NCBI GenBank assembly: GCA_963702925.1
Contig: OY969771.1
Location: 1,488,001-1,552,000, forward strand
DNA from: CAIKMD01 sp963702925
Lineage (GTDB): Bacteria > Pseudomonadota > Alphaproteobacteria > ATCC43930 > CGMCC-115725
Direction: 5' to 3'
DNA: 64,000 bases
The notes beneath the pieces are model-generated. The model made no database searches. It was not told the DNA's origin and saw only the letters and a list, made by a program, of their open reading frames with translations. Positions within the stretch are counted from its first letter, which is position 1. The number at the start of each line of letters is the position of its first letter. Below are positions 43,490 to 51,999 of this stretch, in pieces. Both the position numbers and the translations under genes were made by a program.

Positions 43490-44587
43490 ATGTCCGCGCT
43501 CTTCGATCTCGCCCTGCCCTTGATGCGGCTTCTGCCGCCGGAGACCGCGCATCGCGCCACCTTGCGCGCACTCGCTGCGGGCCTTGCGCCCCGGACGGTT
43601 CCGACCGACGCGCCCAGCCTGGGCGTTAAAATCTTGGGACGGAATTTCCCCAACCCCGTCGGGCTTGCCGCCGGATTCGACAAGGATGCCGAAGTCGTCG
43701 ACGCGATGTTCGCGTTCGGCTTCGGCTTCGTCGAGGTCGGAACGATCACGCCGCTGCCGCAAAAGGGCAATCCCAAGCCCCGTCTGTTCCGGCTGAGCGA
43801 AGATCGCGCCGTGATCAACCGCCTGGGTTTCAACAGCGCCGGGCTCGACGTGGCCGCGCACCGGCTGACCTTGCGGCGTGGAACCGGCCGCGACCGGCGC
43901 ATCGTCGGCACCAATATCGGCAAGAACCGCGACACCCATGACGATGTCGGCGATTACGTCGAAGGCGTGCGCACCCTTGCCCCGCTTGCCGATTACCTCA
44001 CTGTCAACATCTCCTCGCCCAACACGCCGGGCTTGCGCGATCTGCAGCGCAAATCGGCGGTGACGCGGCTGATCGCGCGGCTCTTGGAGGCGCGCGCGCA
44101 AGCCGTGGCGCGCGACCCGCCGCCCTTGCTGTTGAAGATCGCGCCGGATCTGACGCCGGAAGAGCGCGCCGATCTTGCCGATGCCGCGCTCGGCTCGGGC
44201 ATTGACGGGCTGATCATCTCCAACACGACGGTCGCACGGCCGGCCAGTCTGCAAAGCCGTTACGCGCATGAGCCCGGCGGCTTGAGCGGCGAGCCGCTCT
44301 TTGCGCCCTCGACCGCGCTGCTGGCCGAGATGTACCGGCTGACCCGCGGCAAGCTGCCGATTATCGGCGTGGGCGGTATTTCATCGGGCGCCGACGCCTA
44401 TCAGAAGATCCGCGCCGGGGCGAGCCTTGTGCAGCTTTACACCGCGCTGGTCTATCACGGGCCTGGGCTGGTGCAGCGCATCAAGCGCGAGCTTGCCGAG
44501 CTTCTGACACGCGATGGGTTCGCCTCGGTGAGCGCGGCGATCGGCGCCGACGCGCATCTGCCTTCGACCACCTCGCATGGCCTCTGA
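43490..44587 (+). CDS. pyrD: Dihydroorotate dehydrogenase (quinone), class 2
   Basis: This 365-residue FMN enzyme oxidises dihydroorotate to orotate with membrane quinone in pyrimidine synthesis. Class 2 is shown by the N-terminal amphipathic helix (LFDLALPLMRLLPPETAHR) and the block FPNPVGLAAGFDKDAEVVD. The catalytic Ser loop is NISSPNTPGLRDLQ, and the FMN phosphate site is GVGGISSGADAYQKIRAGASLVQLYTALVY. It overlaps the following HAD gene by 11 bases and is divergent from the helicase. Confidence 0.97.
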   Translation: MSALFDLALPLMRLLPPETAHRATLRALAAGLAPRTVPTDAPSLGVKILGRNFPNPVGLAAGFDKDAEVVDAMFAFGFGFVEVGTITPLPQKGNPKPRLFRLSEDRAVINRLGFNSAGLDVAAHRLTLRRGTGRDRRIVGTNIGKNRDTHDDVGDYVEGVRTLAPLADYLTVNISSPNTPGLRDLQRKSAVTRLIARLLEARAQAVARDPPPLLLKIAPDLTPEERADLADAALGSGIDGLIISNTTVARPASLQSRYAHEPGGLSGEPLFAPSTALLAEMYRLTRGKLPIIGVGGISSGADAYQKIRAGASLVQLYTALVYHGPGLVQRIKRELAELLTRDGFASVSAAIGADAHLPSTTSHGL

Positions 44588-45455
44588 CATCAAGTTGCTC
44601 GCGGGCATCGGTGGCATCGCCGAGGCCTATGACGGATTCATCCTCGATGTGTGGGGCGTGCTGCATGACGGGTTGAAGCCGTTTCCCGGCGTGCTCAACG
44701 CGCTTGAGCAATTGAAGAAGCGCGACAAGCGCATCGTCGTCCTGTCCAACGCGCCGCGCCGCGCCGGCCCGGTCGCGCACCGTCTCACCGAGATCGGCAT
44801 TCCGCCCGAGCTTTACGATCACATCCACACCTCGGGCGAGGAAACCTGGCAGCATCTAAAGCGCCGCGACGACGCCTTCTATGCGGCGTTGGGACGGCTT
44901 TGTTATCTGATCGCGCCGCCGCGCGACAATGGCGTCATGGACGGGCTCGATTTCGAGCAGGTCGAGAACGTCGCCGAGGCGGAATTCGTCTTCAACACCG
45001 GCCCGTGGGGCTGGGACGAAGACGTCCTACGCTATGAAGAGATGCTGCGGAGCGCCAGGCAACGCGATCTGCCGATGGTGTGCGCCAATCCCGATCTCGT
45101 CGTGCATCACCAAGGCCGGCGCGCCATTTGCGCCGGCGCGATCGCGCAACGCTATGAGGAGCTGGGCGGCAAGGTGCGCTGGCACGGCAAGCCTTTTGCC
45201 GGAGTTTATAACACAGCCGTGACCTTGCTCGGCATCGGCGACCGGCGGCGTATTCTCGCGATCGGCGACAGTTTGCGGACCGACATCGCGGGCGCAAACG
45301 GCGCCGGAATCGACAGCGTGCTGGTTGCTGGCGGCATTCATTACGAAGAATTCGGCACCGGTCCGGGCGAGTTGCCCGATGCGGCCCGCCTCGAAGCGGC
45401 GATCGCCGCCGCCGGCATCGCGCCGATGGCGGCCATGGCGGAACTACACTGGTAG
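44577..45455 (+). CDS. HAD-superfamily class IIA hydrolase (TIGR01459 type)
   Basis: The 292-residue phosphatase-fold protein has the catalytic motif DGFILDVWGVLHDG (nucleophile Asp in DVWG), motif II LSNAPRR and motifs III/IV in ILAIGDSLRTDIAGANGAGIDSVLV. The family resembles NagD and pyridoxal phosphatases; the substrate is unknown. The DVWGV loop is the mark of the alphaproteobacterial TIGR01459 group. The 11-base overlap with pyrD shows translational coupling, so a link to nucleotide metabolism is plausible. Confidence 0.92.
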   Translation: MASDIKLLAGIGGIAEAYDGFILDVWGVLHDGLKPFPGVLNALEQLKKRDKRIVVLSNAPRRAGPVAHRLTEIGIPPELYDHIHTSGEETWQHLKRRDDAFYAALGRLCYLIAPPRDNGVMDGLDFEQVENVAEAEFVFNTGPWGWDEDVLRYEEMLRSARQRDLPMVCANPDLVVHHQGRRAICAGAIAQRYEELGGKVRWHGKPFAGVYNTAVTLLGIGDRRRILAIGDSLRTDIAGANGAGIDSVLVAGGIHYEEFGTGPGELPDAARLEAAIAAAGIAPMAAMAELHW

Positions 45456-45463
45456 GTCGGTTG

Positions 45464-45811
45464 TCAGTGACCGCCGTGATCGGCGTGGTGAAGCATGGCA
45501 TCCGCAAGGCCGGTGTCGTAGCCGAGCCCCAAAGACGTCAGCACCGCCGCCTCGGGAAACATCGATCGGATCAGACCCTTGCGCTCGAGCGCGACCCAGG
45601 CCGCTTGATTGAAAAGCCCGGACGCATCGCGCGTCGCAACAACCGCATCGCCGAGATGGAAATGATCGCCATGCGGATGCGGCAGATTGCCGACAAGCAC
45701 GCCGTCGCCATCCGGGCGGCCGTGATCCGGCAGGCGTGCGAGCGCCTGGAGCAAGGTCAGAGTCTTCAGCTGCAGCGGGTTGAGATTGAGCGGATTGCGC
45801 TTGGGCGGCAT
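45464..45811 (-). CDS. Conserved hypothetical protein with His-rich loop
   Basis: The predicted 115-residue protein begins MPPKRNPLNLNPLQLKTLTL, has a His-rich segment (LPHPHGDHFHLGDAVVATRD) and ends HHADHGGH. The histidines could bind metal, but I recognise no family. The frame is open to 45889; ATG 45811 gives a clean N-terminus. The stop is 8 bases from that of the convergent HAD gene. Confidence 0.6.
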   Translation of the reverse strand: MPPKRNPLNLNPLQLKTLTLLQALARLPDHGRPDGDGVLVGNLPHPHGDHFHLGDAVVATRDASGLFNQAAWVALERKGLIRSMFPEAAVLTSLGLGYDTGLADAMLHHADHGGH

Positions 45812-45994
45812 GGGCACATGATAGACCGGCGCCGCGGGCAAGGAAAAGTGCCTGGCGCTGGTGGCTCGACCGTCATTCCCGTGGCACACTGGCGCAGCGA
45901 AGCTTGCGATAATGGCCTAGGGTCAAAACTCAATCAACCCATTGAACTTTTTATACGGACGTGATTCAAGCTCTGAACCTATGGAGTTCGGATC

Positions 45995-46417
45995 ATGGCT
46001 GGAGAATTTTGGCTGAGTGACGATCAGTGGCGCGTGATCGCCCCGCTGCTGCCCTACAACCAACCAGGTGCTCGGCGGGTCGATGATCGGCGGGTGCTGA
46101 GCGGGATCATTCACGTCCTGAAAGTCGGCTGTCGTTGGCAGGATTGTCCTCCGGTCTACGGCCCTTACACGACGATCTATAATCGCTTTCATCGCTGGTC
46201 TCGCCGCGGCGTTTGGCAGCGCCTATTCGCGGCGCTGACGAACATCAGCGAAGGCGGTATGCAGATCATCGACAGCACCACAGCGAAGGCGCATCGCTCG
46301 GCGGGCGGCGGAAAAGGGGGGCCTCAGCGCAGGCGATTGGTCGCTCGCGCGGCGGTCGCACGACCAAAATCCATGCCGTCGTCGACGGCTGCGGGCGGAT
46401 CATCGCGTTCGAGATAA
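45995..46417 (+). CDS. IS5-family transposase, ORF A
   Basis: The 140-codon first frame carries the N-terminal DUF4096-type domain (LSDDQWRVIAPLLPYNQPGARRVDDRRVLSGIIHVLKVGCRWQDCP) and the first catalytic Asp in IIDSTTAKAHRS. The last 30 or so residues after the slippery run are out-of-frame readout. A full transposase needs a -1 shift into ORF B at AAAAGGGGGG (46312-46321). Confidence 0.88.
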   Translation: MAGEFWLSDDQWRVIAPLLPYNQPGARRVDDRRVLSGIIHVLKVGCRWQDCPPVYGPYTTIYNRFHRWSRRGVWQRLFAALTNISEGGMQIIDSTTAKAHRSAGGGKGGPQRRRLVARAAVARPKSMPSSTAAGGSSRSR

Positions 46418-46746
46418 CACCCGGCCAGCTTGGTGACGTGCGCGCCGCCCTCGGCCTGCTCGGCCCTTTGCCGCCAGCTCAGATCTGTGCCGCTGATACA
46501 GCCTACGACAGCAACGGACTACGCCAGTTCCTCCTGGCGCGCGGCACCCTTCCGGTGATCCCGAACAACCCGACACGCAAACGCTTCCACCCCTTCGATG
46601 CAGAAGCCTACAAACGCCGCAATATCATTGAGCGTGCCCTCTGCAGGCTGAAGGACTGGCGCCGCATCGCCACACGATACGACAAGCTCGCCATCAACTT
46701 CGCAGCAGCCGTCGCCATCGCGGCCGCTATCATCTGGTGGACCTGA
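46213..46746 (+). CDS. IS5-family transposase, ORF B (reached by -1 frameshift)
   Basis: From about 46322 this frame supplies the rest of the catalytic domain: RGGRTTKIHAVVDGCGRIIAFEITPGQLGD, the second Asp in ADTAYDSNGLRQFL and the Glu in RNIIERALCRLKDWRRIATRYDKLA. The part before 46312 is not expected to be translated as such. All DDE residues are present across the two frames, so the element may be active. Confidence 0.88.
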   Translation: MAAPIRGADEHQRRRYADHRQHHSEGASLGGRRKRGASAQAIGRSRGGRTTKIHAVVDGCGRIIAFEITPGQLGDVRAALGLLGPLPPAQICAADTAYDSNGLRQFLLARGTLPVIPNNPTRKRFHPFDAEAYKRRNIIERALCRLKDWRRIATRYDKLAINFAAAVAIAAAIIWWT

Positions 46747-46775
46747 TTGAGTCTCGACCCTAGAGCAAGGTTGAA

Positions 46776-47957
46776 ATGGTTCCAAAGCGTGTCGCCCTCG
46801 GCGGCGCCCTCGCCGTCATGATCCTGTCGCTCGGCGTGCCGGCCCGCGCGCAATACCTCATCAGCGGCAATGACGAGAAGCGCGGCTGGGACGCGGACGG
46901 CAAGCCGATGATGCTGCCGCCCGGCAAGGACACGGTTTCGATCATCGACATCCGCAACCGGGTCGAGCCGCGCATCGTCGCCAATGTGCCGCTGATGAAC
47001 ACGATCTCGGGCCCGCCGACCAATCTCGCGATCACGCCGAATGAGCGCCTGGCGCTGGTCGCGAACTCGCTCGATTGGGTCGCCGACGGCGATAGCTGGA
47101 AAGGCGTGCCGGACAACAAGCTGTTCGTGCTCGATCTAACCGCGTCGCCGCCGCGATCGCTCGGCACCGTGACCATCGGCAAGCAGCCTTCGGGCATGGC
47201 AATCAACCGCGCCGGCAATCTCGCCCTCGTCGCCAACCGTGCCGATAATTCCGTGAGCGTGCTGACCATCAACGGCAAGGAGGTGAAGCTTGCCGACACC
47301 GTGGCGCTGGCCGAGCAGGCGACACCGCGTCTCGATGCGACCGCGGTCGCGATCGCGCCCGACGGCAAGCATGCGCTGGTGACGCTCAGCCAAGCCAACA
47401 AGGTCGAGCTGCTGGCGATCGACGGGCAGAAGGTGACCGATACCGGCTATGCGATGGCGACCGGGCTCAACCCCGACAATGTACAAATCACGCCCGACGG
47501 CAAGCTCGGCCTGGTCAGCAATCAGGGCTTGGATATTTCGGACGGACAAGCCGATACGGTCGCCGTCATCGACATGGAAGAAAATCCGCCGCGCGTCGTC
47601 GATCAGGTCGTGGTCGGCGACGGACCCGAAGGCCTGGCCGTCAGCCCTGCCGGCGGTTACGCCGCCGCGCTCGTTCTCAACGGCTCGGGCAGTCCGAAAA
47701 CTGCGTTCTATCACCATGACCATGCATTGATCGCGCTGCTGCGGATCGAGGGCAAGAAGGTGCGCAAGGTCGCCGAAGCGGAAATCGGACCGCTCGCCGA
47801 GGCGGTCGCCTTCAGCCCGGACGGACGATTCCTTTATGCCGGCAGCTTCCTCGATCGCAGCCTCGCGATCCTACGCATCCAAGGTGTCAAGCTGATGCCG
47901 GTGGGCGAGTTGAAGCTGCCGGGCCACCCCGCCTCGTTGCGCGGCAACACGCCTTAG
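46776..47957 (+). CDS. Secreted beta-propeller (YVTN-type) protein
   Basis: The 393-residue protein has a signal peptide (cleavage near PARAQYL). It contains YVTN/lactonase-like propeller repeats such as GPPTNLAITPNERLALVANS, KQPSGMAINRAGNLALVANRADNSVSV and GPEGLAVSPAGGYAAALVLNG. Such propellers bind ligands or hydrolyse lactones in the periplasm; no catalytic set is evident here. The IS5 element ends 16 bases before the ATG, so its native promoter is displaced and expression may depend on the IS. The stop codon is the first base group of repeat copy B. Confidence 0.82.
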   Translation: MVPKRVALGGALAVMILSLGVPARAQYLISGNDEKRGWDADGKPMMLPPGKDTVSIIDIRNRVEPRIVANVPLMNTISGPPTNLAITPNERLALVANSLDWVADGDSWKGVPDNKLFVLDLTASPPRSLGTVTIGKQPSGMAINRAGNLALVANRADNSVSVLTINGKEVKLADTVALAEQATPRLDATAVAIAPDGKHALVTLSQANKVELLAIDGQKVTDTGYAMATGLNPDNVQITPDGKLGLVSNQGLDISDGQADTVAVIDMEENPPRVVDQVVVGDGPEGLAVSPAGGYAAALVLNGSGSPKTAFYHHDHALIALLRIEGKKVRKVAEAEIGPLAEAVAFSPDGRFLYAGSFLDRSLAILRIQGVKLMPVGELKLPGHPASLRGNTP

Positions 47958-48064
47958 AGCAAGATCGGGTCAGCATGAATTATGCTGACCCGTGAATCTT
48001 GCTCTCATTCAATGATGGAGAGCCTGATCGTCTCAAGCCGATTGGGCTCGAGACGATCAGGCTC
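47956..48064. repeat. Double-hairpin repeat, copy B (109 bp)
   Basis: The first hairpin is identical to copy A at 40579 (AGAGCAAGAT/ATCTTGCTCT and GGGTCAGCAT/ATGCTGACCC). The second hairpin (48020-48064) is slightly changed and more regular, with arms GAGCCTGATCGTCTCAAGCC and its complement with one G-T pair. It begins inside the stop codon of the beta-propeller gene and ends 18 bases before the next start. Confidence 0.8.
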
Positions 48065-48082
48065 GAGGCCGGGAGGCCGCCC

Positions 48083-49069
48083 ATGCGCGCGATGCGATTG
48101 GAGCAAAAGCAGGGGCTCTTGCACCTCGCTGCGGATATGGCGGCGCCCGCGCCCGGCCCGCATCAAGTGCTTATCCGTGTCGCCGCCTGCGGCGTGTGCC
48201 GCACCGACCTTCATATCGTCGACAACGAGCTGACCGACCCCAAGCTGCCGCTCGTGCCCGGCCATGAAATCGTCGGCTATGTCGCGGGTTTGGGCGACGG
48301 CGTGGCTTCGCTCAAGCTCGGCGATCGCATCGGCGTGCCCTGGCTCGGCTTCACCTGCGGGGAATGCGCCTATTGCCGCTCGGGCCGCGAGAATCTGTGC
48401 GGGAAAGCGCGCTTCACCGGCTATCAGATCGACGGCGGTTACGCCGAATATGCCGTCGCCGATGCGCGCTTTTGCTTCAAGCTGCCGCCCGGCCTCGACG
48501 ACGTCGCCGCGGCGCCGCTGCTCTGCGCGGGTCTCATCGGCTATCGCGCGCTGAAGCTTGCCGGCGCGGCCGAGCGGTTGGGGATTTACGGCTTCGGCGC
48601 CGCCGCGCATATCGTCGCGCAAGTGGCGCGTCACCGCGCGCAGCGGGTCTTCGCCTTCACGCGGCCCGACGACCGCGCGGGCCAGGAATTCGCGCTAAGC
48701 CTTGGCGCGGAATGGGCGGGCGGGTCCGACACCATGCCGCCCGAGCCGCTTGACGCGGCGCTGATTTTCGCACCCGTCGGCGCGCTCGTGCCGACGGCGC
48801 TCGCCGCCACGGCGCGCGGCGGCACGGTGGTCTGCGCCGGCATCCATATGAGTGACATCCCGTCTTTCCCCTATCGCCTCCTTTGGGAAGAACGGGTATT
48901 GCGCTCGGTCGCCAATCTGACACGCCAGGATGGCGAGGAATTTCTGGCGCTGGCGCCGCAAATTCCGGTGCGCACCACGACGCAAAGCTTTCCGCTGGCC
49001 GAGGCGAACGAGGCGCTGGCCGCCTTGCGCGAAGGCCGCCTCACCGGCGCCGCGGTGCTGGTGCCGTGA
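48083..49069 (+). CDS. Zinc-dependent alcohol dehydrogenase family protein
   Basis: The 328-residue medium-chain dehydrogenase has the catalytic zinc ligands in CGVCRTDLHIVDNEL and GHEIVGYV, and the structural zinc site CGECAYCRSGRENLC. A Rossmann domain follows (about 160-290, GIYGFGAAAHIVAQVARH). It oxidises alcohols or reduces aldehydes with NAD(P). The reading frame opens inside the repeat, but the ATG at 48083 behind GGGAGG (48071-48076) is the true start. Confidence 0.92.
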   Translation: MRAMRLEQKQGLLHLAADMAAPAPGPHQVLIRVAACGVCRTDLHIVDNELTDPKLPLVPGHEIVGYVAGLGDGVASLKLGDRIGVPWLGFTCGECAYCRSGRENLCGKARFTGYQIDGGYAEYAVADARFCFKLPPGLDDVAAAPLLCAGLIGYRALKLAGAAERLGIYGFGAAAHIVAQVARHRAQRVFAFTRPDDRAGQEFALSLGAEWAGGSDTMPPEPLDAALIFAPVGALVPTALAATARGGTVVCAGIHMSDIPSFPYRLLWEERVLRSVANLTRQDGEEFLALAPQIPVRTTTQSFPLAEANEALAALREGRLTGAAVLVP

Positions 49070-49072
49070 GGC

Positions 49073-49639
49073 TTAGCGCGGGCTGAGCTTCAGGGTGAGA
49101 TCGCGCAGATTCTCGAGGAGCTGCTTCAAGAGATCGACGGTCGTCTGATCGGTCAGCTCGCCTTCGGCGGTGAATTTCTGCGCCGCACCGCCGATATAGA
49201 CATGCGGCAGGTTCACGACATAGACGTTGAGCCCGGACATGATCCAGCGCAGATCGCGCTGGCTGCGGGCCGTGCCAAGCACGCCGCCGCTGGCGCCGAT
49301 GATCGCGGCGGTCTTGCCGTCGAACGGCATGTGGGGCGCGCGCGACGCCCAATCGATCGCGTTCTTCAGAACGCCCGAAACCGAATAATTATATTCCGGC
49401 GACGCAAAGAGAATGGCGTCGGACGCCGCGATGGCGTGGCGAAAATCCTGCACGACCGGCGGATAGCCCGCGAGCCGCACATCGTCGTTGTACATCGGGA
49501 TCTGCGAGATGTCGTAAAGCTCGATGCTCATCCCCTCCGGCGCCACATCGCTCGCCGCGTGAATTGCCATCGTATTGTACGACCCTTTGCGCAGGCTGCC
49601 CGACAAGGCCATGACTTTGATCGGCTTCGCCTCGGCCAT
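49073..49639 (-). CDS. NAD(P)H-dependent FMN reductase
   Basis: The 188-residue flavodoxin-like protein has the FMN-binding loop LSGSLRKGSYN and the motif SPEYNYSVSGVLKNAIDW. It is of the SsuE/YieF/chromate-reductase family, which reduces flavin, quinones or chromate with NAD(P)H and is cytoplasmic. It is convergent with the alcohol dehydrogenase gene, 3 bases apart, which does not imply shared function. Confidence 0.92.
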   Translation of the reverse strand: MAEAKPIKVMALSGSLRKGSYNTMAIHAASDVAPEGMSIELYDISQIPMYNDDVRLAGYPPVVQDFRHAIAASDAILFASPEYNYSVSGVLKNAIDWASRAPHMPFDGKTAAIIGASGGVLGTARSQRDLRWIMSGLNVYVVNLPHVYIGGAAQKFTAEGELTDQTTVDLLKQLLENLRDLTLKLSPR

Positions 49640-49685
49640 GATTTTTTCTTACCCCCTACGATCGACGTCGATGAAGCGGTGGACG

Positions 49686-50243
49686 TTACCAGCGCCGGAT
49701 TCGCCCGACATCGAGATGAACGAAATCCGAATGGGGATAATAGCCGACGCCGCCGCCGCGCATAGAGAGGGCGGTATGGTGGACCGAAGAAAGCGACCGG
49801 CCGGGAACCCGCAGATCGATCGCGCGGCCTTGGAGGTGAAGGCTGTTGGTCGCGACGCCTTCGGTGCTGGCGCGCAGCATGGCGTTGGTTTCGGGCGAAC
49901 GATAACCGGATATGACCTGATAGGGCGCGTCGGTATTGAGGCGCGTGCGCAGCGCCGTGAGAAGGTCCAAAAGGTTCGGGTCGATCGGATGGGTCTTGCC
50001 GTTGCGGAAATCGCGCAGCAAATATTCGATGCGCTGCGTCGCGTCGGGCAGATAATTCCCTTCCGCCCAATAGACGAGGTCGAGCGATTCGCCGGTATGA
50101 AGATTGTGAAAGGCGAGCGTGCGGCGCCCCGGGCCGCGCGGCATGGTGATCGCGGGCGCCGCAAGCGCCGGCGCGGCGACCAAACCCGTGGCCGCGACCG
50201 CGGCAAGCGCCAGCAAATGGCGGCGCGTATGACGTTCTGTCAT
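49686..50243 (-). CDS. YcbK-like DUF882 (peptidase M15-type) periplasmic protein
   Basis: The 185-residue protein has a Tat-like signal (TRRHLLALAAVAATGLVAAPALA). The DUF882/YcbK domain follows, with metal-site motifs SLHLQGRAIDLRV and HSDFVHLDVGRIRRW. YcbK (MepK) is a murein endopeptidase that cuts L,D (3-3) cross-links. It follows the L,D-transpeptidase gene by 32 bases, an arrangement like E. coli ycbB-ycbK, pairing synthesis with cleavage of 3-3 links. Confidence 0.9.
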   Translation of the reverse strand: MTERHTRRHLLALAAVAATGLVAAPALAAPAITMPRGPGRRTLAFHNLHTGESLDLVYWAEGNYLPDATQRIEYLLRDFRNGKTHPIDPNLLDLLTALRTRLNTDAPYQVISGYRSPETNAMLRASTEGVATNSLHLQGRAIDLRVPGRSLSSVHHTALSMRGGGVGYYPHSDFVHLDVGRIRRW

Positions 50244-50275
50244 GGCATGAAACCTTTCATCAATTTTCCTGAATG

Positions 50276-51868
50276 TCAGCTCTTGCTCGCCTTGTCCGAG
50301 GTGGTGGCGAGACGTTCCGCGGCATCTTCCGCGGCGAGCGCGCCTTCCAGCCGCTTGTCGCGGCCATAGACGTCGTCGCGGAATTCGACAGTGCCGTCGG
50401 GATCGACGAAGGCGGTCCAATAAAGCATGTAGACCGGCAAGGTGCGGCGCAGCGGTATGCTTTGCGTCTGGCCGGTCGCGATCGCGCGATCGATCGCCTC
50501 GCGCGGCCAATCCGGCGAATCGAGCACGAGCCGCGCGAGATCGCGCGGATCCTCGACCCGGACGCAGCCATGGCTGATGGTGCGCCGCGCCAACTCGAAC
50601 AAGCGCTTGTCGGGCGTGTCGTGCATATAAATGTCGTCGGGATTGGGCATTTCGAATTTGAGCAGGCCCAACGCGTTCTTCGGTCCCGGCAGCTGCACCA
50701 GCTGCTTGCTGCCATGGACATCGGCATAGACATAGTTGCCGCGCTGCAAATAGCGCGGATCGCGCTTCAAGGCCGGGCGGATTTCTTTCTCGATGATCGA
50801 GCTCGGCACGTTCCAGGGCGGGTTGTACAGCACCGAAATCATGCGCGCGCGCAACACCGGGGTCGGATGGATCACGGCGCCAACGATGACGCGCATGGTC
50901 TTGGCCGGTTGATCGTCCTCGTACAGCACCGCCATGGCCGAGGCGACATTGACCTCGACCCGCGTTCCGGCGTTGACGCGCGGCAGCGAGCGCCAACGCT
51001 CGAGATTCATCCGGATCTGGCGCAGCCGCATGCTGGGCGAGACGTTGAGCGCGGCCAGAGTTGCGCGGCCGGCCGTGCCATCGACGGTCAACCCGCGCGT
51101 CGTCTGGAAACGCGCCACCGCCGCCGCCACAGCATCGTCGTAGACGACGGGATCGGCGGCAGAGGCATCGTCCGGCGCCGCCGCGGCATTGAGGAATCCT
51201 TCGGCCGCCAGGCGATCGCGCAGGGCGCGCACATTGTCGCCGCTATCGCCCGGCCGCATCGCCGTGTTCTTGAGCGGATGCCAGGGGGTGCGGGCGAGAT
51301 CGCGGTAATGCGCCAAGGCGTCGCGCAGGCGCTGATAGGCGGGATCGTGCGGCGCCAGATCGGCCAGCACGGCGGCCGGGTCGCCGGCAATGGCGGCATC
51401 GAGCGCCTTGGCCCCATCGAAGGCCGGCGACGCGATCCGCCAGTCGCTCTCGAAGTCGCCAGGCGAGACGCGCCCACGGGTCAGCGCCGAGGCATAGCGC
51501 AGGAAGAGATCGGTCAGCAGCAACTCGTGCTGCGCCGGCAATGTGGCGCCGGGCATGGCAAAGGCGGCGGGATCGAGGCCTTGCGACGCAGCCTCGTCCA
51601 AGGCGCGACGCAGCGCGGCCGTGCGCTCGTCATTCCAGATCGGCTCGAAGCCGTGCTTTTGATAAAAGGCGGCCAGCGTTGGGCGATCGAGCGGGTGACC
51701 GCTCAAGACGAGCGCGCCATCGCCATCGAGCGCCGCCTCGATCGCACCGTGATCGGGCAGCGCCACCGGAGCCGGCGCCGCGCAAGCCTGCCCAGCCCAG
51801 ACGACCAGAGCCGTCAGCGCAGCGGCAATCCGGCGTAAAAACCATTCCCCCGTCATCAAGCCCCGCAT
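50276..51868 (-). CDS. L,D-transpeptidase (YcbB/LdtD-like)
   Basis: The 530-residue periplasmic enzyme has a signal peptide (about 1-31, ending ACAAP), a scaffold region, a peptidoglycan-binding domain (VARFQTTRGLTVDGTAGRATLAALN near 250) and a YkuD catalytic domain. The catalytic Cys is Cys435 in SHGCVRVEDP. The large insert in the catalytic domain (AMAVLYEDDQPAKTMRVIVGA to HDTPDKRLFELARR) is characteristic of YcbB. It forms 3-3 cross-links in murein and confers beta-lactam tolerance in E. coli. An ATG four codons later (51856) is an alternative start. Confidence 0.93.
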   Translation of the reverse strand: MRGLMTGEWFLRRIAAALTALVVWAGQACAAPAPVALPDHGAIEAALDGDGALVLSGHPLDRPTLAAFYQKHGFEPIWNDERTAALRRALDEAASQGLDPAAFAMPGATLPAQHELLLTDLFLRYASALTRGRVSPGDFESDWRIASPAFDGAKALDAAIAGDPAAVLADLAPHDPAYQRLRDALAHYRDLARTPWHPLKNTAMRPGDSGDNVRALRDRLAAEGFLNAAAAPDDASAADPVVYDDAVAAAVARFQTTRGLTVDGTAGRATLAALNVSPSMRLRQIRMNLERWRSLPRVNAGTRVEVNVASAMAVLYEDDQPAKTMRVIVGAVIHPTPVLRARMISVLYNPPWNVPSSIIEKEIRPALKRDPRYLQRGNYVYADVHGSKQLVQLPGPKNALGLLKFEMPNPDDIYMHDTPDKRLFELARRTISHGCVRVEDPRDLARLVLDSPDWPREAIDRAIATGQTQSIPLRRTLPVYMLYWTAFVDPDGTVEFRDDVYGRDKRLEGALAAEDAAERLATTSDKASKS

Positions 51869-51999
51869 TCTGCGCTCAGCTTCTCACTCAGCTTCAAACA
51901 TCGAGCGCCACGGCGCAAGCTTTTCGGCGCGTCGGCGGCAAGGCGAGACGGCGGCGCTGCGCTATAGGCAGGGCGTGGCTGCGGCGCTACAAGGCAAGA

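Larger units (their letters stand above)
45922..46759 (+). mobile_element. IS5-family (IS427-like) insertion sequence, 838 bp
   Basis: Inverted ends read GGTCAAAACTCAATCA (left) and, inverted, GGTCGAGACTCAATCA (right). Both sides are flanked by CTAG (45918-45921 and 46760-46763), a four-base target duplication typical of this group. The two transposase frames overlap. The element sits only 16 bases before the start of the beta-propeller gene. Confidence 0.88.

Noticed and set aside
43424..44269. N-terminal extension of the helicase frame by 282 codons
   Set aside because: This part lies antisense over pyrD and carries no helicase sequence; GTG 43423 is sufficient.
45995..46746. IS5 transposase as a broken pseudogene
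   Set aside because: The frame change occurs at a slippery AAAAGGGGGG run and all catalytic residues remain, which is the normal two-frame design of this IS group.
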